From an uncultured Porphyromonadaceae bacterium (GTDB taxonomy: Bacteria > Bacteroidota > Bacteroidia > Bacteroidales > Muribaculaceae): a DNA stretch of 32,004 bases. The DNA is taken from contig CANPMT010000040.1 in assembly GCA_947575235.1 (NCBI GenBank), forward strand, positions 1 through 32,004. Direction: 5' to 3'. This document shows, in pieces, positions 6,691 to 15,043 of this stretch. Position 1 is the first letter of the stretch. Every line of letters begins with the position of its first letter. The translations under genes and the position numbers were made by a program. A model generated the notes under the pieces. The model was not told where the DNA came from. It did no database searches and saw only the letters and a program-made list of their open reading frames with translations.

Positions 6691-9600
6691 TTGCTGGTTT
6701 CTTTACACGGAACAACATTGAATAGAATATCGGCAGCAGAAGCAGTGTCACGATTGTGCCCACCGCCAGACCTCCGATTACGGTCACGGCCAACGACCCG
6801 TACATGGCATCCGATATCAACGGTATCATGCCCAGGATGGTGGTGAATGAGGCCAGCATCACCGGACGCACACGGCTCAATGTGGCTCTAACCACAGCCT
6901 CATACTCCTCTACGGCCTCCTCTGTGGTGAGCCTCGTTATCTCATCGAGCAGCACAATCGAGTTCTTCACCATCATACCTATCAGACCCATGAAACCGAG
7001 TATGGCAAGGAAGGTGAAGGGGGTGTCGGTGAGAAGGAGCATCGGCACTATTCCGCACAATACGAACGGGAAGCATACGAGCACCACAAAGAGCTTGCGC
7101 CAGTTGTTGAAGAGGAGGAGAAGCACCACGAATATTATCATGAGCATCATCGGCAGGAATCCCAACAGTATCTCGTTCGATTCCTTTGAGGTGTCACCCT
7201 CCCCTACCCATCTCATAGAGTATCCCACGGGCAATTGTATGGCATTTATCCGCTCGGCGATGGCTGCCTCCACCTTGGCAGGTGTGGCATTCTTGTTGAG
7301 GGGGTCGGGGTCGCACTCTGCCTGTATGGCTCGCTGACCGTTGTAACGGTAGACGAAATCCTCGCTCCAGGTCATGGAGGCAGAGTCAACCACATTCGAG
7401 AGGAGTGTGGTGCGGAAGAGGTCTCTACCCAACTCAGCAGGTGAGGAGGCGCCAGTCATCATACCCTGTATGGCAGCCGGATCAAGGTGCATGTTGGCTG
7501 TGCTCCATACGGGTATGGCCGAAAGTGACGCCGGACGCGTGCCATCAGGATTACGCATCGTTATCTGGATAGGTATCATCTTGTCGCCATCATTGAACAC
7601 CCCCACCGCGTAGCCGTCGCCGGCCGCTTTCAGGGCATTACCCACATCGGTGCGGCTCACTCCGGCCCTCTGTGCCGCACTTTGAGAGAAGCTGTAGGTG
7701 AGTTCCTTGCCACGCGGATACCAGTTGTTCTGCACACTGTAGGGATCGACAAGCGGACATTCCCTCATTATATCCTCGGCCTGACGGGCCAGTTGACGCA
7801 GCACAACAGGGTCGGGACCGGTAAACTCCACCTCAACAGTGTGTGTCGAGCTTATCGAGAAGTTGTAATGACGGGTGCGGATATAGGCATCGGGCGCTAT
7901 ATCGCGCAATTGCTGCCTCACAACATCTGTCATCCGGTTCATCGTCTTGAAGTCTTTGCAGTCTATTATCAGTTCGGCGTAGTTGTCGCCTCCCGAGGGC
8001 ATCGGGCGCACGAAGCAGTAACGGGCAGGAGCGCCACCGGTGCTTACCGCCACACGCTCCACCTCCGGATTGGAGGCTGCCGAATCGGCGAGCTCAAGCA
8101 TACGGTCGGCCACGACTTCAGGATCATTGACTCCGGGGAAGTAGCATTCCACAACAAACTGCTTGTAATCGAAATCGGGGAAGAATACCTGACGCAGACT
8201 ACCTGCCAGGAAACAAGCCGCCCCGAATATACAGATGGCCGCTATCGTCGCCAATGTGCGGTGACCGATGAGCCATTCTATGAGTCGGCGCATCCAGCGG
8301 TAGAAGCGTCCCGGAGGATTGGCTGTCTCCGCCTCGCGCACGAGCATCGGACCGGCATCCTTGATCCAGCGGTTGGCACACACCGGCACCTGTATCAGGG
8401 CCAATACCCAGCTCACCATAAGCGACACACAGATCACAAGGAAGAGGTCGCCCGCAAATTCACCTGTCGAACCGGGCGACATATAGATAGGAAGGAACGT
8501 GGAGGCCGCTATGACTGTGGCGCCTAACAGGGGCCACGCGGTGTTCTTGCCTATGCGGTAGAGATATTGCGAACGCGGCAGTCCCCTCTGACGGTCAACC
8601 AATATACCATCCATAATCACAACGGAGTTGTCAACCAGCATACCCATCGCCACGATGAACGCGCCGAGTGAGATACGCTGCAGTGTGGTGCCGAGCGTCG
8701 AGAGTATCGGGAAGGAGAGGGCGACGGTGAGCACAAGCCCGAATCCTATTATGAATCCGGCTTTCCAACCCATGAATATCATGAGTATCACCACCACTAT
8801 CAGCACTGATTCAAGGAGATTGAGCATGAAGCCGTTCATCGCCTCATCAACCTTGTCGGGCTGGAAGAAGATTTTCTCTGTCTCCATCCCCACAGGCATA
8901 CGCTGCATCACCTCCTCCATCTTGGCATCCACCGCTTTACCAACATCCGGAACAATCGCGGAGTTATCGAGGGTTATCGCCATAGTGAGGGCGGGCTCCC
9001 CATGCACGAAAAACTGATTGCGTGAGGGGGTGGTGTAGGTGCGTGTCACTTTGGCCACGTCGCCGAGACGCACCTTCTTCCCTTCGGGGGTGTCGAGGAG
9101 AAGGTCGGCCACATCCTCGGCCGACGTCACACCCTCGGTCACCTCTATCCTCATGCGCGTGGGGTCGCTCTCCACCGTTCCGGCATCCACAGGCGACGTC
9201 ACGCTCTGCAGCGCCATCATCAGCTGCGTGGGCATCAGCCCGTTACGCTTCAGCTGCTCGGGCGTGAACTCTATGTTGATCACCTCGCTCTTTGTGCCGC
9301 CGATATTGATGCGTTTCACACCGGGCACTGTCAGCAATTCCCTGCGCAGCAATTTTGCATACTTCTCCATCTCGGTGAGGGAGTAACCGTCACCTTTGAA
9401 GGCGTAGAAGAGGCCGTAGACGTCCATCATGTCGTCGATTACCATCGGCTCCATGCAACCCTGCGGCAGGGTCAGAGCTATATCCGACGCCTTCCGCCTC
9501 ACTATGTCGAAATGCTGCTCTATCTCGGAGATGGGGGTCTCTTTCTTGAACTCCACAATCACCATAGCCTGTCCGGCACGGCACTCGGTCTTGATCTTAT

Positions 9601-9835
9601 TCACGTCGGGGAGTGTGCGGAGGGCATCCTCCAGAGGTTGTGCCACGGTCAGCTCAACCGTATGGGCATCCGCTCCGGGATAGAGGGCCACCACACTCAC
9701 CTGTTTTATCGGCACCGCCGGATCCTCGAGTTTGGGCATCCGCATGTAGCTGATCACACCCATCAGAAGGATACCGACCACGAGCGACCAGAAAAGGGTC
9801 TGGCGGCTCATGAAAAACTTTGTCATCCTCTCCAT
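6683..9835 (-). CDS. RND efflux pump, inner-membrane permease (AcrB/HAE family)
   Basis: A 1050-residue proton-driven RND transporter, the normal length. TM1 starts at about residue 12, followed by the first large periplasmic domain, TM2-6, a second periplasmic domain, and the last TM bundle. In TM4 the proton-relay Asp402 is conserved in MLVDNSVV, while the second Asp of AcrB (D408) is Asn here, as in many Bacteroidota pumps. Lys957 in MMVKNSIVL matches AcrB Lys940. The substrate cannot be told from sequence: organic efflux is more likely than metal efflux, because the protein is HAE-like and no metal-binding genes are nearby. It is the middle gene of adaptor-pump-channel, one base after the adaptor and overlapping the channel gene. 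Confidence 0.95.
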   Translation of the reverse strand: MERMTKFFMSRQTLFWSLVVGILLMGVISYMRMPKLEDPAVPIKQVSVVALYPGADAHTVELTVAQPLEDALRTLPDVNKIKTECRAGQAMVIVEFKKETPISEIEQHFDIVRRKASDIALTLPQGCMEPMVIDDMMDVYGLFYAFKGDGYSLTEMEKYAKLLRRELLTVPGVKRINIGGTKSEVINIEFTPEQLKRNGLMPTQLMMALQSVTSPVDAGTVESDPTRMRIEVTEGVTSAEDVADLLLDTPEGKKVRLGDVAKVTRTYTTPSRNQFFVHGEPALTMAITLDNSAIVPDVGKAVDAKMEEVMQRMPVGMETEKIFFQPDKVDEAMNGFMLNLLESVLIVVVILMIFMGWKAGFIIGFGLVLTVALSFPILSTLGTTLQRISLGAFIVAMGMLVDNSVVIMDGILVDRQRGLPRSQYLYRIGKNTAWPLLGATVIAASTFLPIYMSPGSTGEFAGDLFLVICVSLMVSWVLALIQVPVCANRWIKDAGPMLVREAETANPPGRFYRWMRRLIEWLIGHRTLATIAAICIFGAACFLAGSLRQVFFPDFDYKQFVVECYFPGVNDPEVVADRMLELADSAASNPEVERVAVSTGGAPARYCFVRPMPSGGDNYAELIIDCKDFKTMNRMTDVVRQQLRDIAPDAYIRTRHYNFSISSTHTVEVEFTGPDPVVLRQLARQAEDIMRECPLVDPYSVQNNWYPRGKELTYSFSQSAAQRAGVSRTDVGNALKAAGDGYAVGVFNDGDKMIPIQITMRNPDGTRPASLSAIPVWSTANMHLDPAAIQGMMTGASSPAELGRDLFRTTLLSNVVDSASMTWSEDFVYRYNGQRAIQAECDPDPLNKNATPAKVEAAIAERINAIQLPVGYSMRWVGEGDTSKESNEILLGFLPMMLMIIFVVLLLLFNNWRKLFVVLVCFPFVLCGIVPMLLLTDTPFTFLAILGFMGLIGMMVKNSIVLLDEITRLTTEEAVEEYEAVVRATLSRVRPVMLASFTTILGMIPLISDAMYGSLAVTVIGGLAVGTIVTLLLLPIFYSMLFRVKKPANA

Positions 9836-9836
9836 C

Positions 9837-10919
9837 TCAAATCACATTTCCGGGGTTGGTGGGTGATTCTTCGGTAAGTATGTTTACCCTCTCTCCATCT
9901 GTGAGATGATGCACACCTGCACGGACTATGGTCATGCCGGGTGTTATGCCGGAGGTGACGGTCACCATACCGTTCTCGCCGGTGCCGCTCAGGGCCACAG
10001 TCACAAAACTGATTGTGGAATCCTTCGGGTTTACGCTCCATACCCCGCTTTTCCCGTCGCGTTCAAGCACCGCGCTCAATGGCACGGCTGCAATCTCGGG
10101 CCCGTCGTTACGTCCCTCGGTCACTATCTCTATGTTGAGGTCCTGGCCGGGTGTGAGATGGGAGCCGGGCGATGAGAGCACCATCTTCAATTGATACAGC
10201 TGGTTATTGTCGGCTTTCGGGGTGAGACTCAGCATCGACAGCCGGTACGTCTCTCCGGGAGCGAGTGAGGAACTCCCCTTGAACTCCTTGAAATTCTGAC
10301 GCTGCATATATGTGCTCACCGGTATGTCGGCCACCACTTCAAGATGACTGTTGTCCATCAGCTCGAATACGGGTGTGCCGGCATCAACCATCTCGTTATA
10401 TTCAAAGTTTTTGGAGGTTATCACTCCTGAGGAGGGGGCATAGAGCTTACAGTAATCGAGTTTATTCTGATTCATCTTGAGATTGAGGGCAAGCTGGCGG
10501 AGTCCGGCCTGCACCTTCTCGAAATCATTGTCGCTCATGTTCCCTGCGGCATGAAGCTGCTTCTGCCTTCCGAATTCCGAAAGCATCTGCTCATACTGCA
10601 CTCTCAGCTGGTTCACACCCAAGGCATAGTCAACTGTGTCGAGCACAGCTAAGAGCTGGCCGGCCCTCACATGATCACCCTCCTTCACCAACAGACGTTT
10701 GATCTGGCCCGGGGTCTTGAACCCTACGGAGAGTGTACGCGCCTCCTCGACGGTGGCGGGGTATCTGAACACGTCACCCCCACCCGTCACATGAGGGGTG
10801 GTGACAAACACGTTGTGGCAGGAGGGAGCCTTCGCGGCCTGCTTCTCTTCACTTCCTCCACAGCTTGCAATCAGGCTTCCACACATCCCTATCGCAAGTA
10901 ATCTCAAAATCGTTTTCAT
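9837..10919 (-). CDS. RND efflux periplasmic adaptor lipoprotein
   Basis: A 360-residue membrane-fusion protein that joins the RND pump to the TolC-like channel. From the chosen ATG the lipobox is LIASC with Cys20. The biotinyl-lipoyl-like half domain appears as IKRLLVKEGDHVRAGQLLAVLD, a helical hairpin follows (VNQLRVQYEQMLSEF to LALNLKMNQNKL), then the second half GVITSKNFEYNEMVDAGTPVFELMD and beta-barrel domains. An in-frame ATG 60 bases upstream at 10979 would extend the protein to 380 residues. I prefer 10919 because it places the signal peptide at the N-terminus and because the likely -7 box (10984-10991) puts transcription start near the earlier ATG. One base separates its stop from the pump start. 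Confidence 0.9.
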   Translation of the reverse strand: MKTILRLLAIGMCGSLIASCGGSEEKQAAKAPSCHNVFVTTPHVTGGGDVFRYPATVEEARTLSVGFKTPGQIKRLLVKEGDHVRAGQLLAVLDTVDYALGVNQLRVQYEQMLSEFGRQKQLHAAGNMSDNDFEKVQAGLRQLALNLKMNQNKLDYCKLYAPSSGVITSKNFEYNEMVDAGTPVFELMDNSHLEVVADIPVSTYMQRQNFKEFKGSSSLAPGETYRLSMLSLTPKADNNQLYQLKMVLSSPGSHLTPGQDLNIEIVTEGRNDGPEIAAVPLSAVLERDGKSGVWSVNPKDSTISFVTVALSGTGENGMVTVTSGITPGMTIVRAGVHHLTDGERVNILTEESPTNPGNVI

Positions 10920-10949
10920 CAAGAAAGTCTGAAAAATATTTAAACTTAC

Positions 10950-10968
10950 CGGCGGGTCTTCACCGCCG
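10950..10968 (-). other. GC-rich hairpin in the RND operon leader
   Basis: On the minus strand CGGCGG-TGAAGAC-CCGCCG forms a 6-bp GC stem between the likely transcription start and the adaptor start codon, followed by AT-rich sequence. It could affect leader stability or read-through; no riboswitch class is recognised. Confidence 0.4.
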
Positions 10969-10983
10969 TTGTTTTTCAAGTTG

Positions 10984-10991
10984 CAAAATTA
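10984..10991 (-). promoter_or_regulatory. RND operon promoter -7 box
   Basis: On the minus strand TAATTTTG fits TAnnTTTG and lies about 65 bases upstream of the preferred adaptor start. No convincing -33 box is seen at 20 bases further up. Confidence 0.4.
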
Positions 10992-11071
10992 TATATTTCC
11001 TAAGGTTTTCCGTTTGTCTAAAAGTCAGAATTATAGTCTCATTTACCCCTATTTGAGTTTTGCATAAATAA

Positions 11072-11098
11072 AGCGGGAGGATCTTGCGTCCCCCCGCT
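11072..11098 (-). terminator. Terminator of the small lipoprotein gene
   Basis: A 10-bp stem with one mismatch (11072-11081 with 11089-11098, rich in GC) is followed on the minus strand by the T-rich CTTTATTTATG. It lies 28 bases after the stop codon at 11126. Confidence 0.7.
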
Positions 11099-11125
11099 CA
11101 TATACGGTTTGCTATTCCGGCAAGC

Positions 11126-11650
11126 TTATTTCTTGCTGGTGTTGTTGATGCGCTCGATCATTTCGATATAAGTGCCGGTGTTCATCGGGTTAGATTCGAA
11201 ACCGATATTGATCTTCTCATCTTTGCGCTGGAAGCTGAGAGTGTATACGGTGCTGTCGGTCGAGATGGTGACGGGGAGGTCATTTGTGTCGACTGTCTGG
11301 TATACGCCGCTGTCGTTCTTCTCGAAGGGTGCCTTGAGAATCACCTTGTAATTGATTTTCGTGCGGTTGCCGTTCTCAAACACATAGAGTGCGGATGGGT
11401 CGCCTGAGGCTGCCGGTGCAATGGCGGCAAGTATGCGGCCATCAAATTTACCCTTTCTGGCTTTCTCCCCGGTGATATCGTAACTTACCGCACGATACTG
11501 ACCGCACGCAACCGGCTGGGTGGCGTAGAAGGCTTCGTTATCAACTGTAACTGCTGTGTCGGCAGCTGTCTCTTTGGTGGCCGAACCTCCGCATGAGGAG
11601 AGGAGGAGAAGACAGCCGGCTGCAGCTGCAAAAATAGACGTAGTTTTCAT
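11126..11650 (-). CDS. Small lipoprotein of unknown function
   Basis: From the ATG at 11650 this is a 174-residue lipoprotein with lipobox LSSC, Cys20 and the SCGG start common in Bacteroidales lipoproteins. A start 66 bases upstream (11716) is open but would bury the signal peptide behind 22 polar residues, so I reject it. The mature part alternates strands and turns (YRAVSYDITGEKARKG, INYKVILKAPFEKND) and looks like a small beta-barrel or sandwich. I do not recognise a family. It stands alone between the RND operon and luxS, with its own promoter and terminator. Confidence 0.8.
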   Translation of the reverse strand: MKTTSIFAAAAGCLLLLSSCGGSATKETAADTAVTVDNEAFYATQPVACGQYRAVSYDITGEKARKGKFDGRILAAIAPAASGDPSALYVFENGNRTKINYKVILKAPFEKNDSGVYQTVDTNDLPVTISTDSTVYTLSFQRKDEKINIGFESNPMNTGTYIEMIERINNTSKK

Positions 11651-11772
11651 ATAAAATTGAGTTTGAGTTATCGGTTTAGCATAAGAGTCTGCCTGTAAAA
11701 ACTTCTTTGGGTTCATCCACTTAAGTTAAGCCACACATCAGATTCAAATGCCTTGTTAATGAGTTCAGATTG

Positions 11773-11780
11773 CAAATATA
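11773..11780 (-). promoter_or_regulatory. Promoter -7 box for the small lipoprotein
   Basis: TATATTTG on the minus strand matches TAnnTTTG, about 120 bases upstream of the ATG at 11650. No clear -33 box. It diverges from the luxS promoter. Confidence 0.45.
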
Positions 11781-11823
11781 CTTTAAAAACAATTAATCGG
11801 GAAGAATTTCCCTAAAAAAGATT

Positions 11824-11831
11824 TAACTTTG
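11824..11831 (+). promoter_or_regulatory. luxS promoter -7 box
   Basis: TAACTTTG matches the -7 consensus and leaves a leader of about 35 bases to the luxS ATG. A canonical -33 box is not seen. Confidence 0.55.
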
Positions 11832-11872
11832 TGAAAAAATTTTCCCAGTGTTAATAACGACAATATAGGACA

Positions 11873-12358
11873 ATGAAAAAAATAGCAAGTTTCACAATCA
11901 ACCATGAGTGTCTGCTCAGAGGAGTATATGTGTCAAGACGCGACACCACCCCCAAGGGGGATGTGATAACCACTTTCGATGTCAGGCTCACCGAGCCTAA
12001 CCGTCAGGATGCCGTTTCACCCGAGGCCCTACACACCATCGAGCACCTGGCGGCCACCTACCTGCGCAACCGTGCCGACTGGAGCGACCGTATCGTATAT
12101 TGGGGACCTATGGGTTGCTGCACAGGCTCTTACCTTCTAATGCAAGGCGAATTGCAACCGGCTGATATAATCCCGCTGCTCACCGATATGTTCAGCTTCA
12201 TCGCCGGTTTCGAGGGTGAGATTCCCGGTGCCACTCCCCGCGACTGCGGCAATTATACCTTCAACGACCTTCCCGCTGCCAAAGCTACGGCCCGGAAATT
12301 TCTTGACGAGGTGCTCCTGCATATAGGCGAAGAGAATATGCGGTATCCCGAAGATTAA
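11873..12358 (+). CDS. luxS: S-ribosylhomocysteine lyase
   Basis: A 161-residue metalloenzyme that splits S-ribosylhomocysteine into homocysteine and DPD, the precursor of autoinducer-2, in the activated methyl cycle. All active-site elements are visible: metal ligands His54 and His58 with Glu57 in HTIEH, the catalytic Cys82 in MGCCTGSY, and the third metal ligand Cys125 in the CGNY motif. Length is standard. It is a single-gene unit; no pfs (SAH nucleosidase) or methionine genes are adjacent, so its job could be metabolic, signalling or both. Confidence 0.97.
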   Translation: MKKIASFTINHECLLRGVYVSRRDTTPKGDVITTFDVRLTEPNRQDAVSPEALHTIEHLAATYLRNRADWSDRIVYWGPMGCCTGSYLLMQGELQPADIIPLLTDMFSFIAGFEGEIPGATPRDCGNYTFNDLPAAKATARKFLDEVLLHIGEENMRYPED

Positions 12359-12387
12359 GCGCCCTAAGAATATCTCTAAATAAAAAC

Positions 12388-12424
12388 AGAAAGAGAGGCA
12401 GTTGCGATACTTGCCTCTCTTTCT
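12388..12424. terminator. Bidirectional terminator between luxS and the carboxyltransferase
   Basis: A 13-bp inverted repeat (12388-12400 and 12412-12424) with an 11-base loop lies between converging genes. A-rich sequence on the left and TTTATTT on the right give a T tract for both directions. Confidence 0.8.
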
Positions 12425-12474
12425 TTATTTATGCTTTGGAGTGTGTTCTATCGAAACACTCTTTCAGTCAGATA

Positions 12475-14841
12475 TTATTTTCCGCAGGCTATGTGGATGC
12501 TGATTGTTCCATCAGGAGCCACGTTGATGTCGAGCGTAGTGCCGGGAGCGAGACGGATTGTGTTGTCGCCCGGACGATGGAACAGTGTGGCGGGAGCGTT
12601 GCCTGAGCCACCCTCTATGGGATGAAGAGCCTTGTTGACGTCGAATCCGGCTACCGGATCAACCTTCACGTCAGCAACTTTCTCTACCTTATGGGCAACA
12701 GGCTTCGGAGCTGCCTTAGGAGCCGCTGCCTTTACAGGAGCCGCGCCTTCGCCGGCAAACTGGATGATAGGCTGGTCGGTGGCCATTACCTCACCCTCGC
12801 CGATGAGAAGCTTGGCAATCACGCCGTCGCGGTCGGCTGCGAGATTGTTCTCCATCTTCATCGCCTCGTATACCAATACTGTATCACCTGCCTTTACTGC
12901 ATCGCCGGGTTTCACAGCGAATGAAAGTACTGTGCCGCCCATCGGAGCCAACATGATGGGACCCTCGGCTGCCGGTGCTCCGGCAGGAGCTGCAGCAGCG
13001 GCTGCACCTGCACCTTCGAACTCAATCAGGGGCTGGTCGGTGGCCATAACGTCACCCTCATTCACAAGCACCTGTTTAACAACGCCGCCGAGATCACAGG
13101 CGAGGTCGTTCTCCATCTTCATGGCCTCATATACGAGCACTGTGTCGCCGGGCTTTACGGTGTCGCCGGGCTTTACCTTGATGCTCATTACTGTGCCACC
13201 CATCGGAGCGCAGAACACCGGACCGGTAACATCGCCGTTGGCAGCTGCCTTGGCAGCCTCAGCCTTGGGAGCGGCAACCGGATTGGCATCAAACTCTGCT
13301 TTACGCTTGTTGGTGAGATATGTCTTGGCTACAGCCGGAAGGAGCTCGAGAAGAAGGAATTCCTCCTCGTTCTGGGCAAGTTTCACACCGCCGAACTGTG
13401 CAAGCTCAGGATTCTCGGGAGTCTTGTATGAAGCCACATTGTAAGGCTTCTCCTCTGCGCTGCCTGTGATCTGCTCGCGGAACTTCGGATCAACGGGAAC
13501 CGGAGTTGTGCCATATTCACCCTTCACAAGACCGATGAACTGATTGTTCTTGCTTGTATAGTCAGCCTTGCCGTTGCGACGGTCAAGAGCCACGTTTACA
13601 GCCTGCGAGCCTACAATCTGGCTGGTAGGTGTAACCAAGGGCACCAGACCGGCGTCGCGACGCACTGTCGGGATGAGGGCCATGGCCTCCTCAAGCACAT
13701 CCTCGGCGTTGAGGGCGCGGAGGTTGGCAACCATGTTTGAATACATACCACCCGGAACCTCGGCATTCTTTACAATCTCGTTCGGTTTCGGGAAGCCGAA
13801 ATAAGCCTCTATCTTATGGCATGCGTCGAGAAGTTCCTCCTCCTTGTCGGCCTTGGCAGCCTCGATGGCGCGGTCGAACTCGGCGTCGATCTCAGCGGGC
13901 ATGACAGCAAACGCCTCATCGAAGTCTTTCTGCCACTTATCCTTGTTGAGGTCGAAGGCTGCAAGCGCCTTGCGAGCATCCTTGAGCTCGTGACGGATCT
14001 TGGCCACAGCCTCCATATCTGCCTCGATCTCTATTCCGAGCTTCTTGCAGAAGATGTCGACAAGCTCGATGGCCGGAGCGGCAGAGCCGCCGCCAAACCA
14101 CCAGATATTGGTGTCGACAATATCAACACCCTGGATGATGGCTGTCAGCACTGAGGCAAGACCGTAGCCAGGTGTGCAGTGGGTATGGAAATCAACGGGC
14201 ACCTTGAGCGCGGCTTTCAGCTTGGGCATCAGAGCGTAGATGCGTGAAGGATTCACAAGACCTGCCATATCCTTGAGAGTGACCATCTTCGCGCCGAGTT
14301 TCTCCATCTCGACTGCCTTGTTGACGAAATAGTCATCGGTGAAGATCTTCTCCTCCTCGGGTGTACCCTTGGGGTCGATGGTATAGCATACGGCGGTATC
14401 GGCTATGGTGACATTGCCGTTGTAACCGTCGAGGTCGTTGATCATCTTGATTGAGCTCTTGATATTGTTGATATCATTGAGAGCGTCGAAGATACGCATC
14501 ACGTTCAGGCCATTCTCGACAGCTTTCTTGTAGAAGCCCTCGAGCACTGAATCGGGATAGGGAACGTAGCCGAAGAGGTTGCGTCCGCGTGACAGGGCCG
14601 AAAGGAGCGAGATTCCCTTCATCTCCTTTGAGCACGAGCGAAGACGATCCCAGGGGCTCTCCCCGAGATAACGCATCACTGAGTCAGGAACGGCTCCGCC
14701 CCAGACTTCCATTATATAAAACTTGGCCTCGCGATAAAGTGGGAGAAGCTTGTCGACATTCTCCTGTTTCAAACGAGTTGCGAACAATGACTGCTGGCCG
14801 TCGCGCAGCGTCAAGTCTCTGATCTGAAGTTTCTTTGCCAT
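12475..14841 (-). CDS. oadA: Biotin-dependent pyruvate/oxaloacetate carboxyltransferase with two biotinyl domains
   Basis: A 788-residue protein of the OadA/PycB family. The N-terminal TIM-barrel carboxyltransferase has the start motif LRDGQQS (residues 13-19), metal-site lysine Lys190 in TLKDMAG, and HTH plus GGGSAAPAIE downstream. It transfers CO2 between biotin and pyruvate/oxaloacetate. After it come two biotinyl domains in tandem, each with an intact EAMKMEN: biotin-accepting Lys575 and Lys662, 87 residues apart, joined by Ala/Pro-rich linkers. The usual family protein has one such domain and is about 600 residues. A further tail of about 90 residues (roughly 700-788) follows the second domain, which is unusual. 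No oadB/oadG or biotin carboxylase gene is nearby, so decarboxylase versus pyruvate carboxylase subunit cannot be decided here; the symbol follows family naming only. Confidence 0.92.
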   Translation of the reverse strand: MAKKLQIRDLTLRDGQQSLFATRLKQENVDKLLPLYREAKFYIMEVWGGAVPDSVMRYLGESPWDRLRSCSKEMKGISLLSALSRGRNLFGYVPYPDSVLEGFYKKAVENGLNVMRIFDALNDINNIKSSIKMINDLDGYNGNVTIADTAVCYTIDPKGTPEEEKIFTDDYFVNKAVEMEKLGAKMVTLKDMAGLVNPSRIYALMPKLKAALKVPVDFHTHCTPGYGLASVLTAIIQGVDIVDTNIWWFGGGSAAPAIELVDIFCKKLGIEIEADMEAVAKIRHELKDARKALAAFDLNKDKWQKDFDEAFAVMPAEIDAEFDRAIEAAKADKEEELLDACHKIEAYFGFPKPNEIVKNAEVPGGMYSNMVANLRALNAEDVLEEAMALIPTVRRDAGLVPLVTPTSQIVGSQAVNVALDRRNGKADYTSKNNQFIGLVKGEYGTTPVPVDPKFREQITGSAEEKPYNVASYKTPENPELAQFGGVKLAQNEEEFLLLELLPAVAKTYLTNKRKAEFDANPVAAPKAEAAKAAANGDVTGPVFCAPMGGTVMSIKVKPGDTVKPGDTVLVYEAMKMENDLACDLGGVVKQVLVNEGDVMATDQPLIEFEGAGAAAAAAPAGAPAAEGPIMLAPMGGTVLSFAVKPGDAVKAGDTVLVYEAMKMENNLAADRDGVIAKLLIGEGEVMATDQPIIQFAGEGAAPVKAAAPKAAPKPVAHKVEKVADVKVDPVAGFDVNKALHPIEGGSGNAPATLFHRPGDNTIRLAPGTTLDINVAPDGTISIHIACGK

Positions 14842-14875
14842 ATTGATAAAAACTTATGACTTAGGTATGTGGTTG

Positions 14876-14883
14876 CAAATTTA
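14876..14883 (-). promoter_or_regulatory. Promoter -7 box of the carboxyltransferase gene
   Basis: On the minus strand TAAATTTG matches TAnnTTTG 35 bases upstream of the start codon. TTTT sits 20 bases further up in place of TTTG. Confidence 0.45.
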
Positions 14884-14997
14884 AAGAATAATTCCCGATT
14901 AAAGAAAAATTTCAGCAAAACTTTCTTCAAAAAATGTTGGTTTCTCTGATTATTTTTGAAAAATTGTTTTTAAACAGCCTTTCTCGCCCTTTTTTCT

Positions 14998-15005
14998 TAA
15001 CTTTG
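14998..15005 (+). promoter_or_regulatory. Promoter -7 box of the DMT permease gene
   Basis: TAACTTTG matches the -7 consensus 38 bases before the ATG; the upstream sequence is AT-rich but has no clear -33 box. Confidence 0.5.
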
Positions 15006-15043
15006 CACCCGTTTTTCAACCCCTCATAACCGCTCTTTTCATC

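Noticed and set aside
7682..8527. 281-residue plus-strand frame
   Set aside because: Antisense shadow of the RND pump, whose protein is complete and conserved.
10920..10979. Longer adaptor start at 10979
   Set aside because: It adds 20 polar residues before the lipoprotein signal and coincides with the expected transcription start.
12632..13444. 270-residue plus-strand Ala/Ser/Thr-rich frame
   Set aside because: Shadow of the biotinyl domains and their Ala/Pro linkers.
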